Notes: generated by a model not told the origin, from the letters alone. Numbered from the stretch's first letter, positions 36,127 to 49,185 are shown. The stretch: 64,000 nt of DNA from Erodium maritimum (GCA_963921825.1 OY997588.1:128557203-128621202), one strand, 5' to 3'. Numbers and translations are program-made.

Positions 36127-39100
36127 CTACTTGCCACCTTTCCCATAGCTGTCCCTCAGAGTAACTGTCCGGTTGAATACAAGTTTTTCACAAGTAGAGT
36201 CCTTGTCAACCACAAAATATCCTGCACATATACAAAATGAAAATGTAATCTTTTCCAACAAGTACACATACATGACAATAGTTCAAAGCTAATCCTCCTC
36301 CTAAGAACCTGCACACCCTTATTACTCTTTCTAATAACAATTATTACCTTACACACTACTCAAAAAAGAATTACATCTACTAGCCTGTTCCATATTTTAA
36401 GATTTCAATTAGAATATTAAAAAAATAGTTTCATGGGTTCAGCAAGTTAGGCATATAATGAGAGTTTGACTTCCAGATTTTCATAATCATTTGAATGGTG
36501 TAAATATGACAATAGGTGACATAGAAACAAGTAAATGAAGTGCCACCATCCACAACTTATTGTCAACAGTCAAGCAAACATTAAGAAGATATGCCTATGC
36601 CGTAAAAGCAATTCTTGCAAGACTATCCATACATGACACGCATTTGCATATATGATATGTGAAATGAAAGCAGAAAAGTTAAGTTGTGTAACCTACCTAG
36701 TCTTTCAAACTGAAAACTTTCCCCAACTGCAGCGCTACGGAGTGCAGGTACAGCATATGCACTAGACATTACCACTTTGGACTGTGGATTCAGATCACCA
36801 AGCCAGTCATCAAGTTCAGCAGGATTCTGATACCAAACATAGAAACCTTGTAAGAGCTCAACATATTTTGATGAAAGGGGCAAGCTCAAAAGTGAAGAAA
36901 TGATTGCCAACCTCAGAAAGGAATAACTTGTCAAACAATCTGACTTCCACCTCAAGCGGTTTAACTCCCGGGGAAGGTTCAGAAACCCAGTGAAGAACAC
37001 CCTTAAAAGATAACCAACAAAGAGCACTTTAACTTTCTGACCATCAAAAAGCACTCGCATAACATCTAAGACTACCAAATTCCAGAATGATAGAACAACC
37101 TTTGGTTTTGTCTTCTTTTCATGATCATACTCTGCTTGGACCTCAAGGACAGTCTCATTATCATCAGCCAGGATTACTTCTGTACATTTTATAGGGAATG
37201 CATATCTGTAGAAAGGGATTTCGTTAGTTTGGTTCTTCACATATGAAAAATAAATTCAATTGAGAGATTATTAGACTAGTTCCTGACATATTTAAGTTGT
37301 TTCAACAAATGTTAGTCCATTCTCCATCCCATGTTAATGAGATAAAATATTTTAACAATATTTTTGTTTTTATACTTGCATGTATAATATGTATAATTAC
37401 TTTCAAACTAACATAATGATATTTAGGTTAATTAGATTATTTTGATTATGTAGTTGTAGTAATCGAAATCAAATCTAATTTTTTTAAAATTAATCAAACT
37501 AACCTCATAAAATAAACTGAATTATCAAAATAATAAAACCATATTTTTTAAGAATCCAATTCGGTTATTATTTCGATTATGACGAATACTGCCCACCCCT
37601 AGTCACTTACATATAATTTCAATTCATACATACCTGAGAAGAACAGATTTACCAGGAGCAAGCCCATAGTAATCTTTAGAATCTTTCATCCGGAAATCAG
37701 TATGCTCTATGTATACAACATTCGAGAATGGGACCTAAACTCATGAATAAAAATTAATGATATCTAGAAGAGAGAACATCAAAACCTGAAAACCAAATTG
37801 TACTGAAGTTTAAGAAAGCGCCCATATCAAGTTGAAGATTAAGCACAAAAGTAACTAAAGCAATTTCCTTAAAAGTCAAAAAATGTAGTAGTCATTATTG
37901 CAAATGCATTTGATGCACAATGTTCAAGTTAAACAAAAAGAATGGGACTTCAGTCTCGTAAGAACAGTACCTTGTAGAAGGCAGATGCATCCTCGGTAGC
38001 ATCCGGCCATTTCTTAGCATCAAGAGTCATAACTGTACCAGCTTCGAGATTTGTAATGACAACCTGAACAAAACAAATGGTCAGTTTGAAAATGCTGAAT
38101 CCTATAGCAAAAAATGTAAATAAGATGCATACCTTGAGCGGTTGCGTGACAACCATCATCCGAGGTGCAGTTTTGTTTAGTTCCTCTCTTATATGATACT
38201 CGAGGCGACTCAAATGAATAATACTGCAATCACTGCACCACAAGACAAGAAAAGATTATGATCATAGACAATACTAAATCTTGAAACCATTTTACTGTAT
38301 ACTTGGTATCTATGAAATTCACCTTCGGGTGATTCCAATTCCTCTAACAAATGTATTTATTGCTTTTGAAGTCACACCCCTACGTCGTAGACCAGCTAGT
38401 GTCATTAAACGAGGGTCATCCCAACCATCAACCCACTTCTCAGTCACAAGGCGATTTAACTGTAACCACATACCACAGTTCAGATAATGGGAATGATTGA
38501 TGAATCACAGAAAAGCATGTTTTTTAGTAGTTCAACCAAGAATTCAGTCTATGGCTCACCTTACGCTTTGACATCACAGTATTAGTGACATTCAGGCGTG
38601 AGTATTCCCATACATGAGGCTGGTAAAGGCTCAGTGCATGCAACAACCAATAGTATGAAGCACGGCGTGTCTCAAATTCCAAAGTACACAGCTGCATAAA
38701 GTATGCCCAAAACTCTATAAGAACATGTCACAGTAAAAAAAATAAGGGAGAGATAGAAAACATGAAACAACTGGTTGTCAGTAATATAATTTAAGATGCG
38801 GCAAAACTGACATTGCCTATCAGGCAGCATGGAGGATACATAATAATGGAACTTGAAGTTTAATGGAATAATAGAGAGCACTCTAATGGGCGTAGCTGCA
38901 TAAAGTATGCCCAAATTCTGAAAGGACAGATGGAAGGATTGAGAACATGAAAGCACTGACTGCAAAGATATAATTTAAGATACTGGAAAGCTGACATTGC
39001 CTATATGAAAGTGTGGTGGATGCACAAGAATAGAACTTGAAGTTTAATGGAATGATAGAGAACCCTCTAATGGATGTTTCCCCCTCCCTCACACCATCAT

Positions 39101-42100
39101 ATATGGAGTTTTCATACATTAGTATGTAAAAATATGCAATTGGATAATACTGCTAATTAGGGTGAAAATAAAGGAAAATAGAGCATACCGAATGTGTGAT
39201 GTTCTCGAGAGAATCCACGATGCAGTGAGCATAATCATAACTCGGATAGATGCACCACTTGTCTCCCGCATGTGGGTGAGGAGTAAACTGGAAGAGTACG
39301 TAACATTGTCAGTACAAGATGTATTAGAAAACTCTCATCAAACCAAAATAATAACAGTTTACTAAACTTGCCTTGATACGATATGCAATAAGATCGTACA
39401 TATTAAAATTGTCACTTTGCATATCTTGCTTCATTCTAAGAGTTGCTTTGCCTTCCTCAATCCGTCCTTGCTTCATATCCTCAAAAAGTGCCAACGATTC
39501 TGTAATCGGTCTATCTCTCCAAGGGCTGTTCATCTTCTTTTCCCTATGTTCTTTAATCTCCTCAGGTGTCTATAACAAGCAGACACTTTAGTAACTTTGT
39601 CCAGCATGTGATTTAGTTGAGAAACAACAAAAATGCTCAAAAAGGCAAAGGCAAGTTCTAAATCAGAAATAAATAAATAAAATCACAATCCATAGAAGTA
39701 TGTATAAAAATTTCAAACAATTTTGGACATGTCTAATAATTGAAGAACCTGGTGATCAACATAAGCATGGCCCCTTCGTATTAATTCCACGGCCAACTCA
39801 TACAGATCTTGGAAATAATCACTGGTATAAGTGATCTGCAGAAAATATATCCAACTTAAAACTGATATTGCCAAATCTAAGGCAGAGGAAGCACAACATC
39901 ACAAGGCCTAAAATCTACCTTGAAAGGTTTCCAGCCCATCCACTGGACAATTTCTTGAATATGATCAATGTATTCTTTCTTCTCAGCCTCTGGGTTTGTA
40001 TCATCGAACCTACAAGTGCCACCGGGTGAAATTTGGTATTGAAATCAAAGTTAACAAAAAACTTCTTTTACCCTTCTTATTTGAAAAATCAGCCTGGAAA
40101 TTGCAAGTGACACAAAGATCCAAGGATCATAGTTCAAATAAGCTACACAACAAAGGTGCTTGTCTGGAACTTTGGCCAAATTAGATTAAACACAAAACCG
40201 CCACATGTAACACTTCATCTAAAAAACAAACATTTTTTAATCACAAAATAAAAATATAGAGTGATTCCAAAAATAGTCAGCAGACATTACTCAATATATG
40301 ATATTTGACTAAAAGACCACACTACAAACAAAGCAAAATGCTTACGAGAACAAGGCTTACCTCAAATAGCAGCATCCATCCCTCTCTTTCGCTAAGCCAA
40401 AGCTAACAAACATTGCCTGTATACAAGAAGAGGGTTACTCACAGTAAACATAAACGGTTGCTTTAAAATTCAAATTTGAAATATAGATTACCTTGGCATG
40501 ACCAATATGCAGATACCCATTTGGTTCAGGAGGAAAACGAGTAAAGACTCTACCTCCAGTTACTTTTAAGTGTTTCTCTAGCATTTCTTTTGTGTTGCAA
40601 CATCTAAGCACAGAACCCCCGCTGAAAAATATTTCTGTGTGCACCTGTTAACACGTCTTAATTAAATGCTTGCACTAATAACTATTTCAGAAATATTGAA
40701 CATGAACATACTTCTGTTTACTCATGTCGATGCCAACAAGCTCAAGTTGCATCAAGTATGACAGTGCATTAAAATATATTTTTTTCATGTATGACGTGCT
40801 TAAAAGGAGAATATTTGTTATGGTCAACAACATAAACTGATACAGTGTAAATAAAAACAAGGCGACTGAAAAAACAATAAGTGAACTTGCTTCAGCTCTC
40901 TCCTAATACATTATCTCTTTGATGAAGAAGCCCATTTTAGTAGTGAGAAGTAACTAATAACCTACTTATAATCATACATCCTTCATTTTATCATCCAAAT
41001 ATGGACACAACCATCTTGTGAAGTGCAGTTGCCATTGTTACTGTCCAGTACTACTCTATAGATTCATCAAATTTAGAACAGGAAACTATTATTGGACACC
41101 TAAAAATTCTAAATGTGGCCACTCATAATGAGATCTGGGTAGTTACTTACCTTGGTATTTTCCTCAGGCTTAGGGAATATCAAAAATGGATTAAGTTCTT
41201 CTTCAGTTGGCTGTTCTGGAGTTTCAACCGCAACAGTTTTTGCCTGAACAAGTACAGGTAAGAAACAAGCAGAATTAACTTGGCCTGCACAAAAGTTGAG
41301 ACAATAAGCAAACCACAATAGAGTTTTCTCACTTCCACTTTAACAGGCTTCTCCTTCTTCTTCTTCACGGGTTTTTCATTATCTGCTGCAGTCTTTTCAC
41401 CAAGTAGTTCATATAACTTGGCATCTACGATTTGCTATTAAGGATGCCATCAAAATATAAAATTCAAACAAAAATGTTCAATATCTTGGAAGTATAACAC
41501 ATACAATGCTACTGTTTGTAATAAAATTACTACAAGTATAACCTTGACAATCTTCGCATCAGCCCATGGAAGCTTCTTACGGATATGTGCAAATAAATCA
41601 CCCACTAAAAACAAAACAAAAGGTTGTCAACTTCAATCAGAATGAGAAAATAGGGACTTGGACACAAGGTAGAGTTTAAAAGTTCACGAAAAAAATGAAT
41701 TATAATGGGAGATCTCCATCTTAAAACATTTTATCTTCTAACATAGTAACACTGACCATTCATCTCGCGTAAAACCATATAATTGCATACATGCTTGCAC
41801 TCGAGTGATTTGATATGACATAATTAAAATCGATAACAAAATTTGCTTTTATTCTTTTTGTAAGTAGTTATTACTTGTTAGAAAATAATTCTATCACTGT
41901 TTGGGCTATCGAGAAAAAGAAAAAAAATGTAGACAAATAGTATCATGATAGTTACACACTAACCATTTGTTCTGTATCGTTGCTCCAATATAGAATTCTT
42001 GTTCTCTTCAAAAATTTCATTAGCAGCCTGTTCAATATCTTTAGCAGAAACTTCAACCCCTGTTAGCAAGAACAATAAGATTCTTAATGTGTAGAGGAAA

Positions 42101-43381
42101 CTTTAACAAATCAAATAACAGAAACAGTGACAAAAATAAGTTTCGACTCTAATCAGTAGACAGTTACTGATCCACCCCAGTCAGCATTTCTGTATGGAGA
42201 ATCTCAAAAAAAAACATATTCGAAAAGATTAATGTAGCATCTACCACTCTCAAGGATAATTATGAAGCACAAAAGGAAGGAAGGATAGAGAGAAATGAGA
42301 AGGATTCATCATACCTACTCCGCATGATTCTTCAAAATCACTCAACGTAAAACTCTCTGCACCAGTAGTTGAGAAAAATGAAAAAGCAGCATCCAACTGG
42401 GCAGGAGTTTTAATCTGCAATAATGCAACTAAGTAAGTTGAGTAGTGCTATCAAAACTTTCTTTATGGGGATCATCTAAATTCGACTTCACAGGAAACAA
42501 AGTAAATATGGTTATGAATAAAAACAATTAAAAACAACATTAAGGAGACGAATAATGGGGAGAATCAAGGGAAAAGTACATAGTTAGGCATGACCGAAAC
42601 TAGGAAGTAAAAAGGAAATAGTATATCAAACCTTGGTTGAAACTATGTACTTGAGCAATGTTGGACGATGCACAAGAGCATTGGCTGGGAACTTTGTAGC
42701 AACCTGTGAGATGAAAAATTAGAAACACATTCACCCAAGTAATGTTTTTTTTATGGGATTAGAAACACTCCATCTGATCAGCAATAAACATACTCAGAAA
42801 CTAGCAACAAAGAACATCCTCAACCAAAGAAACAAATAAATGAATGATCTTGACAGCAACTTTCTAGGTGAATAAGCACACTAGGATTACAGTAAAGCAT
42901 GATATGAGGTAATGATTTGTGGAAAGCAACTGGAGCAAGATCCAACATAGCAATAATTATAAAGTGCATCACAGAAACTCTACTGACCTAGAGAAGTTAA
43001 AAACAAATAGATCAAAAGATGTAAATCACCATACCGTGTATAGAAGATTCCCAACAGTTCGGTGGCATCCGTCAGTAACAGCAGCCTGATAACCAAATTT
43101 CATTTTAAACTAACGAAACCAGAATCATACCAGACTGAAAGGAAAGAAGAGAGGCATTTGGAAGGGAAGCAATCAAACTGAGAAATTGAATTGCAGACTT
43201 GATTGATGGAAAAATGAAAAAAGAAGGGTCGAATTGGAACATGCAAGAGGAGTACCTCGTGGATAACGGCGGTGAGATTGGAGGTGACCTTGTTGTTGGC
43301 GACGGTGTTGCGGGCAGTGCGCTCGTCGAGGCCAATCTTGAGGAAGAGCTCCAGCGAGCTCTCGTCCTTGACACCTACCAT
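36127..43381 (-). CDS. OVA9: Glutamine--tRNA ligase, cytosolic (GlnRS)
   Basis: Charges tRNA-Gln with glutamine. 23 minus-strand exons, all phases consistent, 789 residues: 43381-43256, 43085-43035, 42703-42632, 42414-42315, 42059-41964, 41604-41543, 41434-41333, 41243-41151, 40644-40492, 40416-40361, 40009-39919, 39835-39749, 39569-39372, 39287-39189, 38691-38560, 38459-38323, 38232-38133, 38063-37971, 37734-37634, 37205-37100, 37001-36912, 36826-36697, 36221-36127. Introns are GT-AG except a GC donor after the exon at 39,372. Residues 1-200 form the eukaryotic N-terminal GlnRS domain ([17 protein letters not shown]), followed by a Lys-rich linker. The class I HIGH box is in [13 protein letters not shown] (280-283) and the KMSKS-type box is VMSKRK (501-506). 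The anticodon-binding beta-barrels end in [12 protein letters not shown]. Length fits the plant family (about 790). No damage seen. The symbol is that of the Arabidopsis gene, from memory. Confidence 0.97.
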
Positions 43382-43463
43382 TGATGTGATTTGGGATGGG
43401 TGTGAGAGGAACAGAGGTTTGTGGTGGAGGCAAGGTGACAGACGGACAAGGAATACTAGTGTA

Positions 43464-43472
43464 AAACCCTAA
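43464..43472. promoter_or_regulatory. telo-box upstream of GlnRS
   Basis: AAACCCTAA about 83-91 bp upstream of the GlnRS start codon. Telo-boxes are common in promoters and leaders of plant translation-machinery genes. The position could be promoter or 5' untranslated region. Confidence 0.6.
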
Positions 43473-43489
43473 CTGGACTTTGGTACAAG

Positions 43490-43873
43490 CAAGGTTCTAA
43501 AAGTCGCTAGGCGCTAGTCGGGCGGTTAGATCCTTTAGGGATTAATCGGGGACTGGACGGGGATTAATCGGGGACTGGACGGGGATTAATCGGATTTGTA
43601 TTTTTTTATTTTGAATATATATATTATTATATATAAAAATAAAATATGAATTTCATTATATTAAAAATGGTAACTAATATCTAAAATACCTAAAAAATAA
43701 CAATAAACAACTCAGAAGCAAAACTCGTAATATCACCAACACCATAATCATCTAATTATTTTAATTGAATCAGTATACTACGCAAAATTGTTGTAATCGC
43801 CTAGGCGGCTAGACGGGTCGGCTAGGCCTAGGCGGGGCCTAGACGGCGCCCAGTCGGGATTTTTAGAACAGTG
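43490..43873 (+). mobile_element. hAT-type MITE (384 bp) at GlnRS promoter
   Basis: Flanked by a perfect 8-bp duplication GGTACAAG (43,482-43,489 and 43,874-43,881). Terminal inverted repeat CAAGGTTCTAAAA / CACTGTTCTAAAA. The left part has a 23-bp tandem repeat (ggggattaatcggggactggac, 2.5 copies), the right part ctaggcg-rich sequence, and the core is AT-rich. It has no coding capacity. A longer relative lies at 23,825-24,533. Confidence 0.9.
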
Positions 43874-43881
43874 GGTACAAG

Positions 43882-44240
43882 GGTATAGAATCGAAGCCAA
43901 AGGTACGGAACCGGGTGTATTTTGGGAATAAAATTATTCTTTCAAGTTTCAAGTTTAATTCTATGGGAAATATGTTTGTTTTGGTGGATGAACAAGCAAA
44001 TGGAGGACCAATTTCTAAAAAGGCCTTATGTGAACTTGTATTTTGAAAAAAAAAAAACTCTCACCCTATATGTATTTTGAAAAAAAAGGCCTTTAAGATC
44101 CTGAAGTCAACAAAAGTTGGTCAATGCATATACTACCCTTTTGTATTTGGTCAAAATCCCTAAAATGAGGGTGAGCCCCCAATTTCCCCAGCCCCTAATT
44201 TCCCCAGCCCTCGTCCCCACCATTTTCAGACCAAAGCACC
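43882..44240. other. Left edge region of the MULE
   Basis: Includes aaaaaggccttatgtgaacttgtattttg and a second tattttgaaaaaaaaggcc at about 44,070, which may be near the MULE's left end. No target duplication or long terminal inverted repeat can be matched because the right end is outside the window. Confidence 0.35.
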
Positions 44241-44340
44241 ACCTCTAAAAATTGCACCACCGTACCGAGCGCCGTCCACCGACATCCACCGGACCGACCG
44301 TGTTGTCAACCTCTTCGTGTCTGTCATTGAAGCAAGGTCC

Positions 44341-44864
44341 AAGTAAGTTCAATTCATCCTCATCCTCTTCCAATTTCGTACATTTCAGTTATAGGTTTGA
44401 GTTGAACTTCAAATTGAGGATGGGGGAAAACGATTTTGAGTGGTATAAAATAAGTGAATGGATTGGAATGGAATGGGGGAGCACAAACTGTAAATTGGGG
44501 ATGGTCAGACAAGCTGAACCAGTAGGAGTCGCACGGCCAGATTAGGTTGAAGACACACCCCGCACGGTCGTATGTCACCGTGCGGCCAGGTTAGGTAGAA
44601 GACAAAAACCGCACGGTCGGATGTAGCCTTGCGGCACCACGCATATGACATACCCGTGCGGTGGCATATGACATACACGGGTAGTGACCGCACGGCCGTA
44701 TACAGCCGTGCGGCAGCGCTTGTCACTGCCCGTGCGGGTGGTTAGCCACCGTGCGGCCAGTTGCATATCCAACACAATTTGTAATATACTTTGTGAGGTT
44801 AATTGTTGTTATTGTTACAGGAATGTGTGAGGTTTTGTAATTGTTGTTTTTTTTTGTTACAGGA
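44341..44864 (+). other. Probable 5' leader intron of transposase gene
   Basis: A donor-like CAA/GTAAGT at 44,341 and an acceptor TTGTTACAG just before the start codon (AG at 44,861-44,862; a second copy of the acceptor lies near 44,820) suggest an intron in the leader. Array I lies inside it. Confidence 0.5.
44529..44757. repeat. Motif array I (CCGCACGG/CCGTGCGG)
   Basis: About eight exact and three variant copies of the 8-mer in both orientations, 16-35 bp apart, upstream of the transposase start codon, inside what looks like a 5' intron. Each copy has two CpG and two CCG/CGG sites. Confidence 0.9.
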
Positions 44865-47292
44865 ATGGGTAGAGTTGCAATACGTGTTACTTACGGTGGA
44901 GAATATAAGGTAGAGGGTGGCAAGTATAACTGGAAATCAACAAACGAGGAAGTTTTTAGTCTTCCTGTTGATGATAGTACAACATTGAACACATTGAAGC
45001 AGCGCATTTATTCTAGGGTCGGGGTGAAGGAAAGTGAGACAAAATTAAAACTTAGTTACGTAGTTAAGGGCTTTGAAGGAGGATTACCGCCAGAGGAGAT
45101 CATTGACAATGTTAGTCTTCGGTGTTTTGTAATGGAGAACATTATTTTAGAATCTAGGGTCGCCTTACGTGTAGAACTGATCAAGAAAGATACCATTGGC
45201 GCCGTAGCTGAAACGGTGGAAGTTGAACAGGGGGTGCATTATGTTGCAGTTGAGAATGCTGAACATGGAAATGGTGGGCGGGATAATTTTTTTGACGTTG
45301 ATATTTGGAGTGGTGCAGGTGTTAATGAAAACCTAGTTATTCGGCGGCGGCGACCTAGAGAATGTGATTCGGATGCAGAAGCATCATCTCCTACGCCACC
45401 ACCGGTAAGCTTGGATGAAGAGAACGGTCAAATTGTGGAGTATGTTGCTCGGAACCAGCAGTTTCCGTTAGATACAGTCGATCCAGAACAAACCAGGATC
45501 GGATTTAGGGATGGGTCAGATTTAGTAGTTGGCAAAAAGTTTCGTTCGGGACAAGCAAGCAGTGATGATGTATCTGACAGAGCTTCAGCAGAAGAAGAAT
45601 TTTCGGATACGCCGTGATAGATCAAACAAGGAATTATACGTTGCAAAATGTGTTAGTGATAATTGTGGATGGAGAGTGCGTGCAGCAAAAGATCGGGGAT
45701 CGAATACTTTCTCCATCAGAACTTATGAGTCTTTGCATACTTGTCAGACTAGTGATCGGAACTCCCTAAAAGGTTGTATGACAACGGAACAAATTGCTTG
45801 TATGTTGGCTATAGAATATGCTGGAATGAAAAAGATTCTCAGACCTTTGCTTATTCAAGACAATTTGAAGGGACGGAGTTTAGGCTTTTACAAATACTAG
45901 AAATGCTGGAAGGCAAGAACACTGGCGTTGATTAAACTTGTATGGGATCCTGAATTAAGTTATGGATTACTCCCTCTTTATTTGGAACGGGTTTGAAAGC
46001 ATAACGAAGGCGCAGTAACTCATTTGGAGGTGGATGAACACAGTAAATTTAAATATGTTTTCGTAGCATATCGGCCATGCATTACTGGATTTAACACTGC
46101 TTTAAGAAAGGTGCTCGCAGTAGATGGTACGTGGTTGAAAACAAAGTATAAAGGGATTATGATAATTGTTACAGGTCAAGATGCTAATCATCACCAATAT
46201 CCAGTTGCATGGGCTGTAGTTGACTCGGAGAACAACGATTCATGGGGATGGTTCTTCGAAAAGTTGGGGTCGTTGATCGCGGACGAGGAGGACTTGGTTA
46301 TAATTTCGGATAGGCATAAAAGTATCATCCATACAGTGGCGGCCCTCTACCCAACTGCTAAACATGGTCATTGTAGGTGGCATCTGACCCAAAATGTCAG
46401 AGATTATCATGGGGGTCAGCCGAAAGACAAATTGTCGAGTTTGTTTGAAAAAAATGATGATGCTTACACAGTGGAGAGGTTCCTTTCCAAGTTCGAAAAG
46501 TTGAAAGCAGTGTACCCCAAGGCAGCGCAATATCTGGAGACAACGAACATAGAACGTCCTCAGTGGGCGAGACCTTACTTCGAAGCCGCTCGGTACACTC
46601 TCATGACCACGAACGGTGCTGAGTGTATCAACAATGTAATACTAGAAGTGAGACAGTGGCCTATTGTAGAGCTGTTAAACGCCATGCAAAGACTAGTTAG
46701 TCATTGGTTCATGCTTCGTTTAGATGTGTTGGACAAAATACCTCATTCCCAAGCTGTAACTCCAAAGGTAGCGAGTATCTTGTCAAGTAGGAATGATCTA
46801 GTGAAGGAAATCCGAATAATACCAATGAACCTACACGGCCAGTATTGGGTTAATAGTGAAAATAGTGACGTCTATGTTGATTTGGGGATGAAGCGGTGTA
46901 GTTGTCGGGTGTTTGATCTCGATATAATTCCTTGTGAACATGCCTTAGCGTGTTGTGAGCATGCTCGGGTAGAGATATATTCCTTGTGCTCAAAATATTA
47001 CACGGTAGAAGCATGGGCTCTGGCATATACTGGAACCATTTACCTAGTGTTGCGAGAATCAGAGTGGAATCTTGATGAGGTTTCGCCTGAAGGTCGTATA
47101 GAGGTTCTCCCTCCAGATTATGAAGTGAGACACGGTAGACTAACTGAAAGAAGAATCCCTTCAGCAGGTGAGGTGCCAAGAGCGGCTCAAGCGGCTCCGA
47201 AGCGTCCCCGAAAATGTGGAAATTGTTCTAATGTTGGTCACAACAAACGCACATACCCTGCGCTTGCTTCTGCTAGAGCATCTACTGTGTAA
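44865..47292 (+). pseudogene. MURA-type transposase (mudrA)
   Basis: Three segments. Segment 1 (44,865-45,617, start MGRVAIRV) is a PB1-like N-terminal domain with an acidic linker. A frame change near 45,545 leads into segment 2 (to 45,900), the Mutator DNA-binding zinc domain (NFRIRRDRSNKELYVAKC, CGWRVRA, HTC). TAG at 45,898 and TGA at 45,994 break the link to segment 3 (46,024-47,292), the transposase core. Counting from 46,024, the DDE residues are Asp34 (LAVDGTW), Asp96 (IISDRHKS) and Glu200 (NGAECINN). It continues with a SWIM zinc finger (CSCRVF...CEHALA) and a C-terminal knuckle CGNCSNVGHNKRTY whose last Cys is Tyr. Catalytic residues survive but the gene cannot make a full protein. 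Confidence 0.95.
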
Positions 47293-47474
47293 GGATTTTA
47301 ATTTCATTATGCTACTATTTGGTGACTGACGGACAATATATGTATTTGATTATGCTACCATTTGGTGACTGATGATGCTAGATGTATTTCATTATGCTAC
47401 TATTTAGGTTTGATGTGAATCGTTAGGTGTTAGTGGTTGCATTGTTCTACTGTTCAGGGTGTAATGCATTTTTT

Positions 47475-47677
47475 CGTGCGGTCATCATTGGTCACCGTGC
47501 GGTCGAACAGAGAGCAATACTCCTGCACAAGATCTGTCTGCACGGTTGGTTATGGTGTTGTGCGGCTGATCCGTGCGGCACCATACCTACCCGTGCGGCA
47601 ATGAAATATGTGCTGAAATGTTCTCTGATCAACCGTGCGGCACTATAAACACCCGTGCGGCCAGATGACCACACGGT
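47475..47677. repeat. Motif array II
   Basis: Five exact copies of CCGTGCGG and several variants within 200 bp downstream of the transposase gene, mostly in one orientation. Confidence 0.9.
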
Positions 47678-47879
47678 GTTTATACGATACTGTTTTACCA
47701 TAAACATGACGACATTCAATCAATAACTAGCCATGTAAAGATCAGAATAAAACAACTTAAACGTTCAACATGTTCCACGTTAAACACCAACCCTACTTAT
47801 TATAACAAAGACTCACACGTATTGCAAAATGTGTGGTCTTTGTTTCCGAGACAAAGTCTGGCACATATTACCTAAACCC

Positions 47880-48112
47880 TAAACGGATTACCAACGCGCT
47901 GGACCCATGTCCTCACCCGTGAATGACAAGATGTAGAACTCAAGATTGTCAAGCTCTTCCACGACTTTGTTAGCTTTCTGCATGTCTTCCTCTGACCATT
48001 CTGTTGTATCGCCCCCCCCGGACCTCCTCCCGAACCTCCTCCCGAAGTTGGACCGCCTTCGGAAGGATCCGTAGGAGAGTTGTCTTGATTTTCTTGAACC
48101 TCCACATCATCT
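47880..48112 (-). pseudogene. Accessory ORF A (unknown)
   Basis: Minus-strand Gly/Ser/Pro-rich start (SEGGPTSGGGSGGGPGG) and, after a frame change in a run of eight C/G bases at about 48,012, a charged helical-looking segment WSEEDMQKANKVVEELDNLE ending ...GEDMGPARW before a stop near 47,885. No clear ATG in frame. A TATA-like cctataaaag lies upstream at 48,203-48,211. No family recognised. Its shape and position match the other accessory ORFs of this MULE. Confidence 0.4.
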
Positions 48113-48202
48113 CACCATTGTTGTGTGTAGTCATTGCAGAATTTATGATTATCTCATTAATAGAATAGATGAAGTGAGAAAAGTGAGTGAACACTCACAC
48201 TC

Positions 48203-48211
48203 TTTTATAGG
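48203..48211 (-). promoter_or_regulatory. TATA box of ORF A
   Basis: Minus-strand ctataaaaga about 90 bp upstream of the first readable codon. Confidence 0.5.
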
Positions 48212-48348
48212 CGAGGTTGTTAGTGTGGTTAGTGGGTTCCATTAAATGTGGGGTGGTGGTTAGAGGGTTCCATTAAATGTGGGGTGGTTAAGGTTCAGAA
48301 TTTATGGTTTATGGGGAATTGAGTGTAGGTTTAGGGTTTGTCGTATGA

Positions 48349-48622
48349 CCGCACAACTGGATGTCATAACCGCACAGCTGGATGTCAGACCCGCACGGCT
48401 CCCGGTTAAGGTCGCACGGTTGATTAAGATGACCGCTTGGCAGTGTAAGTAATGTGACCGCGCGGTCAGGTGTTGGTCACTTAAATTGATGAAGTGAGAT
48501 ATGTGATGCCGCACGACGTATTCAACGTCGCGCGGTTGTAAAATCATGTAGCCCGTGCGGGTATATTTATAGACTGCATGGGTGAGAATGATAACCGCAT
48601 GGTCATGTTATTGATCGCACGG
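48349..48622. repeat. Motif array III
   Basis: About eleven sites, two exact (CCGCACGG, CCGTGCGG) and the rest one- or two-base variants such as accgcatgg, gtcgcacgg and accgcgcgg. The changes are mainly C to T or G to A, as expected from decay of methylated CpG. Confidence 0.85.
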
Positions 48623-48688
48623 TTGAATAGAAACAGATGCAAAAATTACTTTCAAAGTTGAAATCCATTATTATTGAAGTCGATGACA

Positions 48689-49007
48689 TTACATGGCAGA
48701 CAGTTGGTTAATAATACTCTCATCATTGTCTTTCACCTTAGCCATCCACTGAAGCCAACGCTGGAACCAAGCAGGCTCCTCGACCGAATCGAAGTCATCC
48801 TCAATCCCGTATGTCCAACCAGGCCTTTCAAACGGGGGTCCAGGACATGGTGCGTCTTTCTCACGCATGAGTCGCTCAATGACTTTCAACCGCTCACATG
48901 GGTTAAGGTGGTAGGCCCCAACGCGGTTCGGGTACTCGTACTATGTTTCCGACAGCTTCGTGTCGCCTCCATCGTTGCTCCAGACGAGTATCGTGGTTTG
49001 GGTCCAT
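48689..49007 (-). pseudogene. Accessory ORF B (copy 1, unknown)
   Basis: Minus-strand coding stretch starting MDPNHDTRLEQ at 49,007, directly after an intron acceptor (ttgtgacag). After a one-base frame change near 48,920 it reads IERLMREKDAPCPGPPF, an acidic DDFDSVEEPAWFQRW segment and a C-terminus SIINQLSAM with stop at 48,689. It shares these blocks with copy 2 at 50,552. No known family recognised. The Trp-Phe-Gln motif after an acidic run is the most conserved part. A TATA box lies near 49,186-49,194. Confidence 0.6.
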
Positions 49008-49185
49008 GCTGTCACAAACATAATATGGTTACACCACTTAAACAAACACACACATATATAGAAAACGATAATTCATGAACACAAGTCGAATACCCGTGAA
49101 GAAGAAGAGCTTGATGTCGTGTGGATGGAACGAAGTTAGTGAAGAGGTATGCTTTGAGACGAACATAATGGGTCTCATCAACGTC

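Noticed and set aside
36100-43400. Plus-strand ORFs across the GlnRS locus
   Set aside because: Antisense shadows of exons and introns of the minus-strand synthetase gene.
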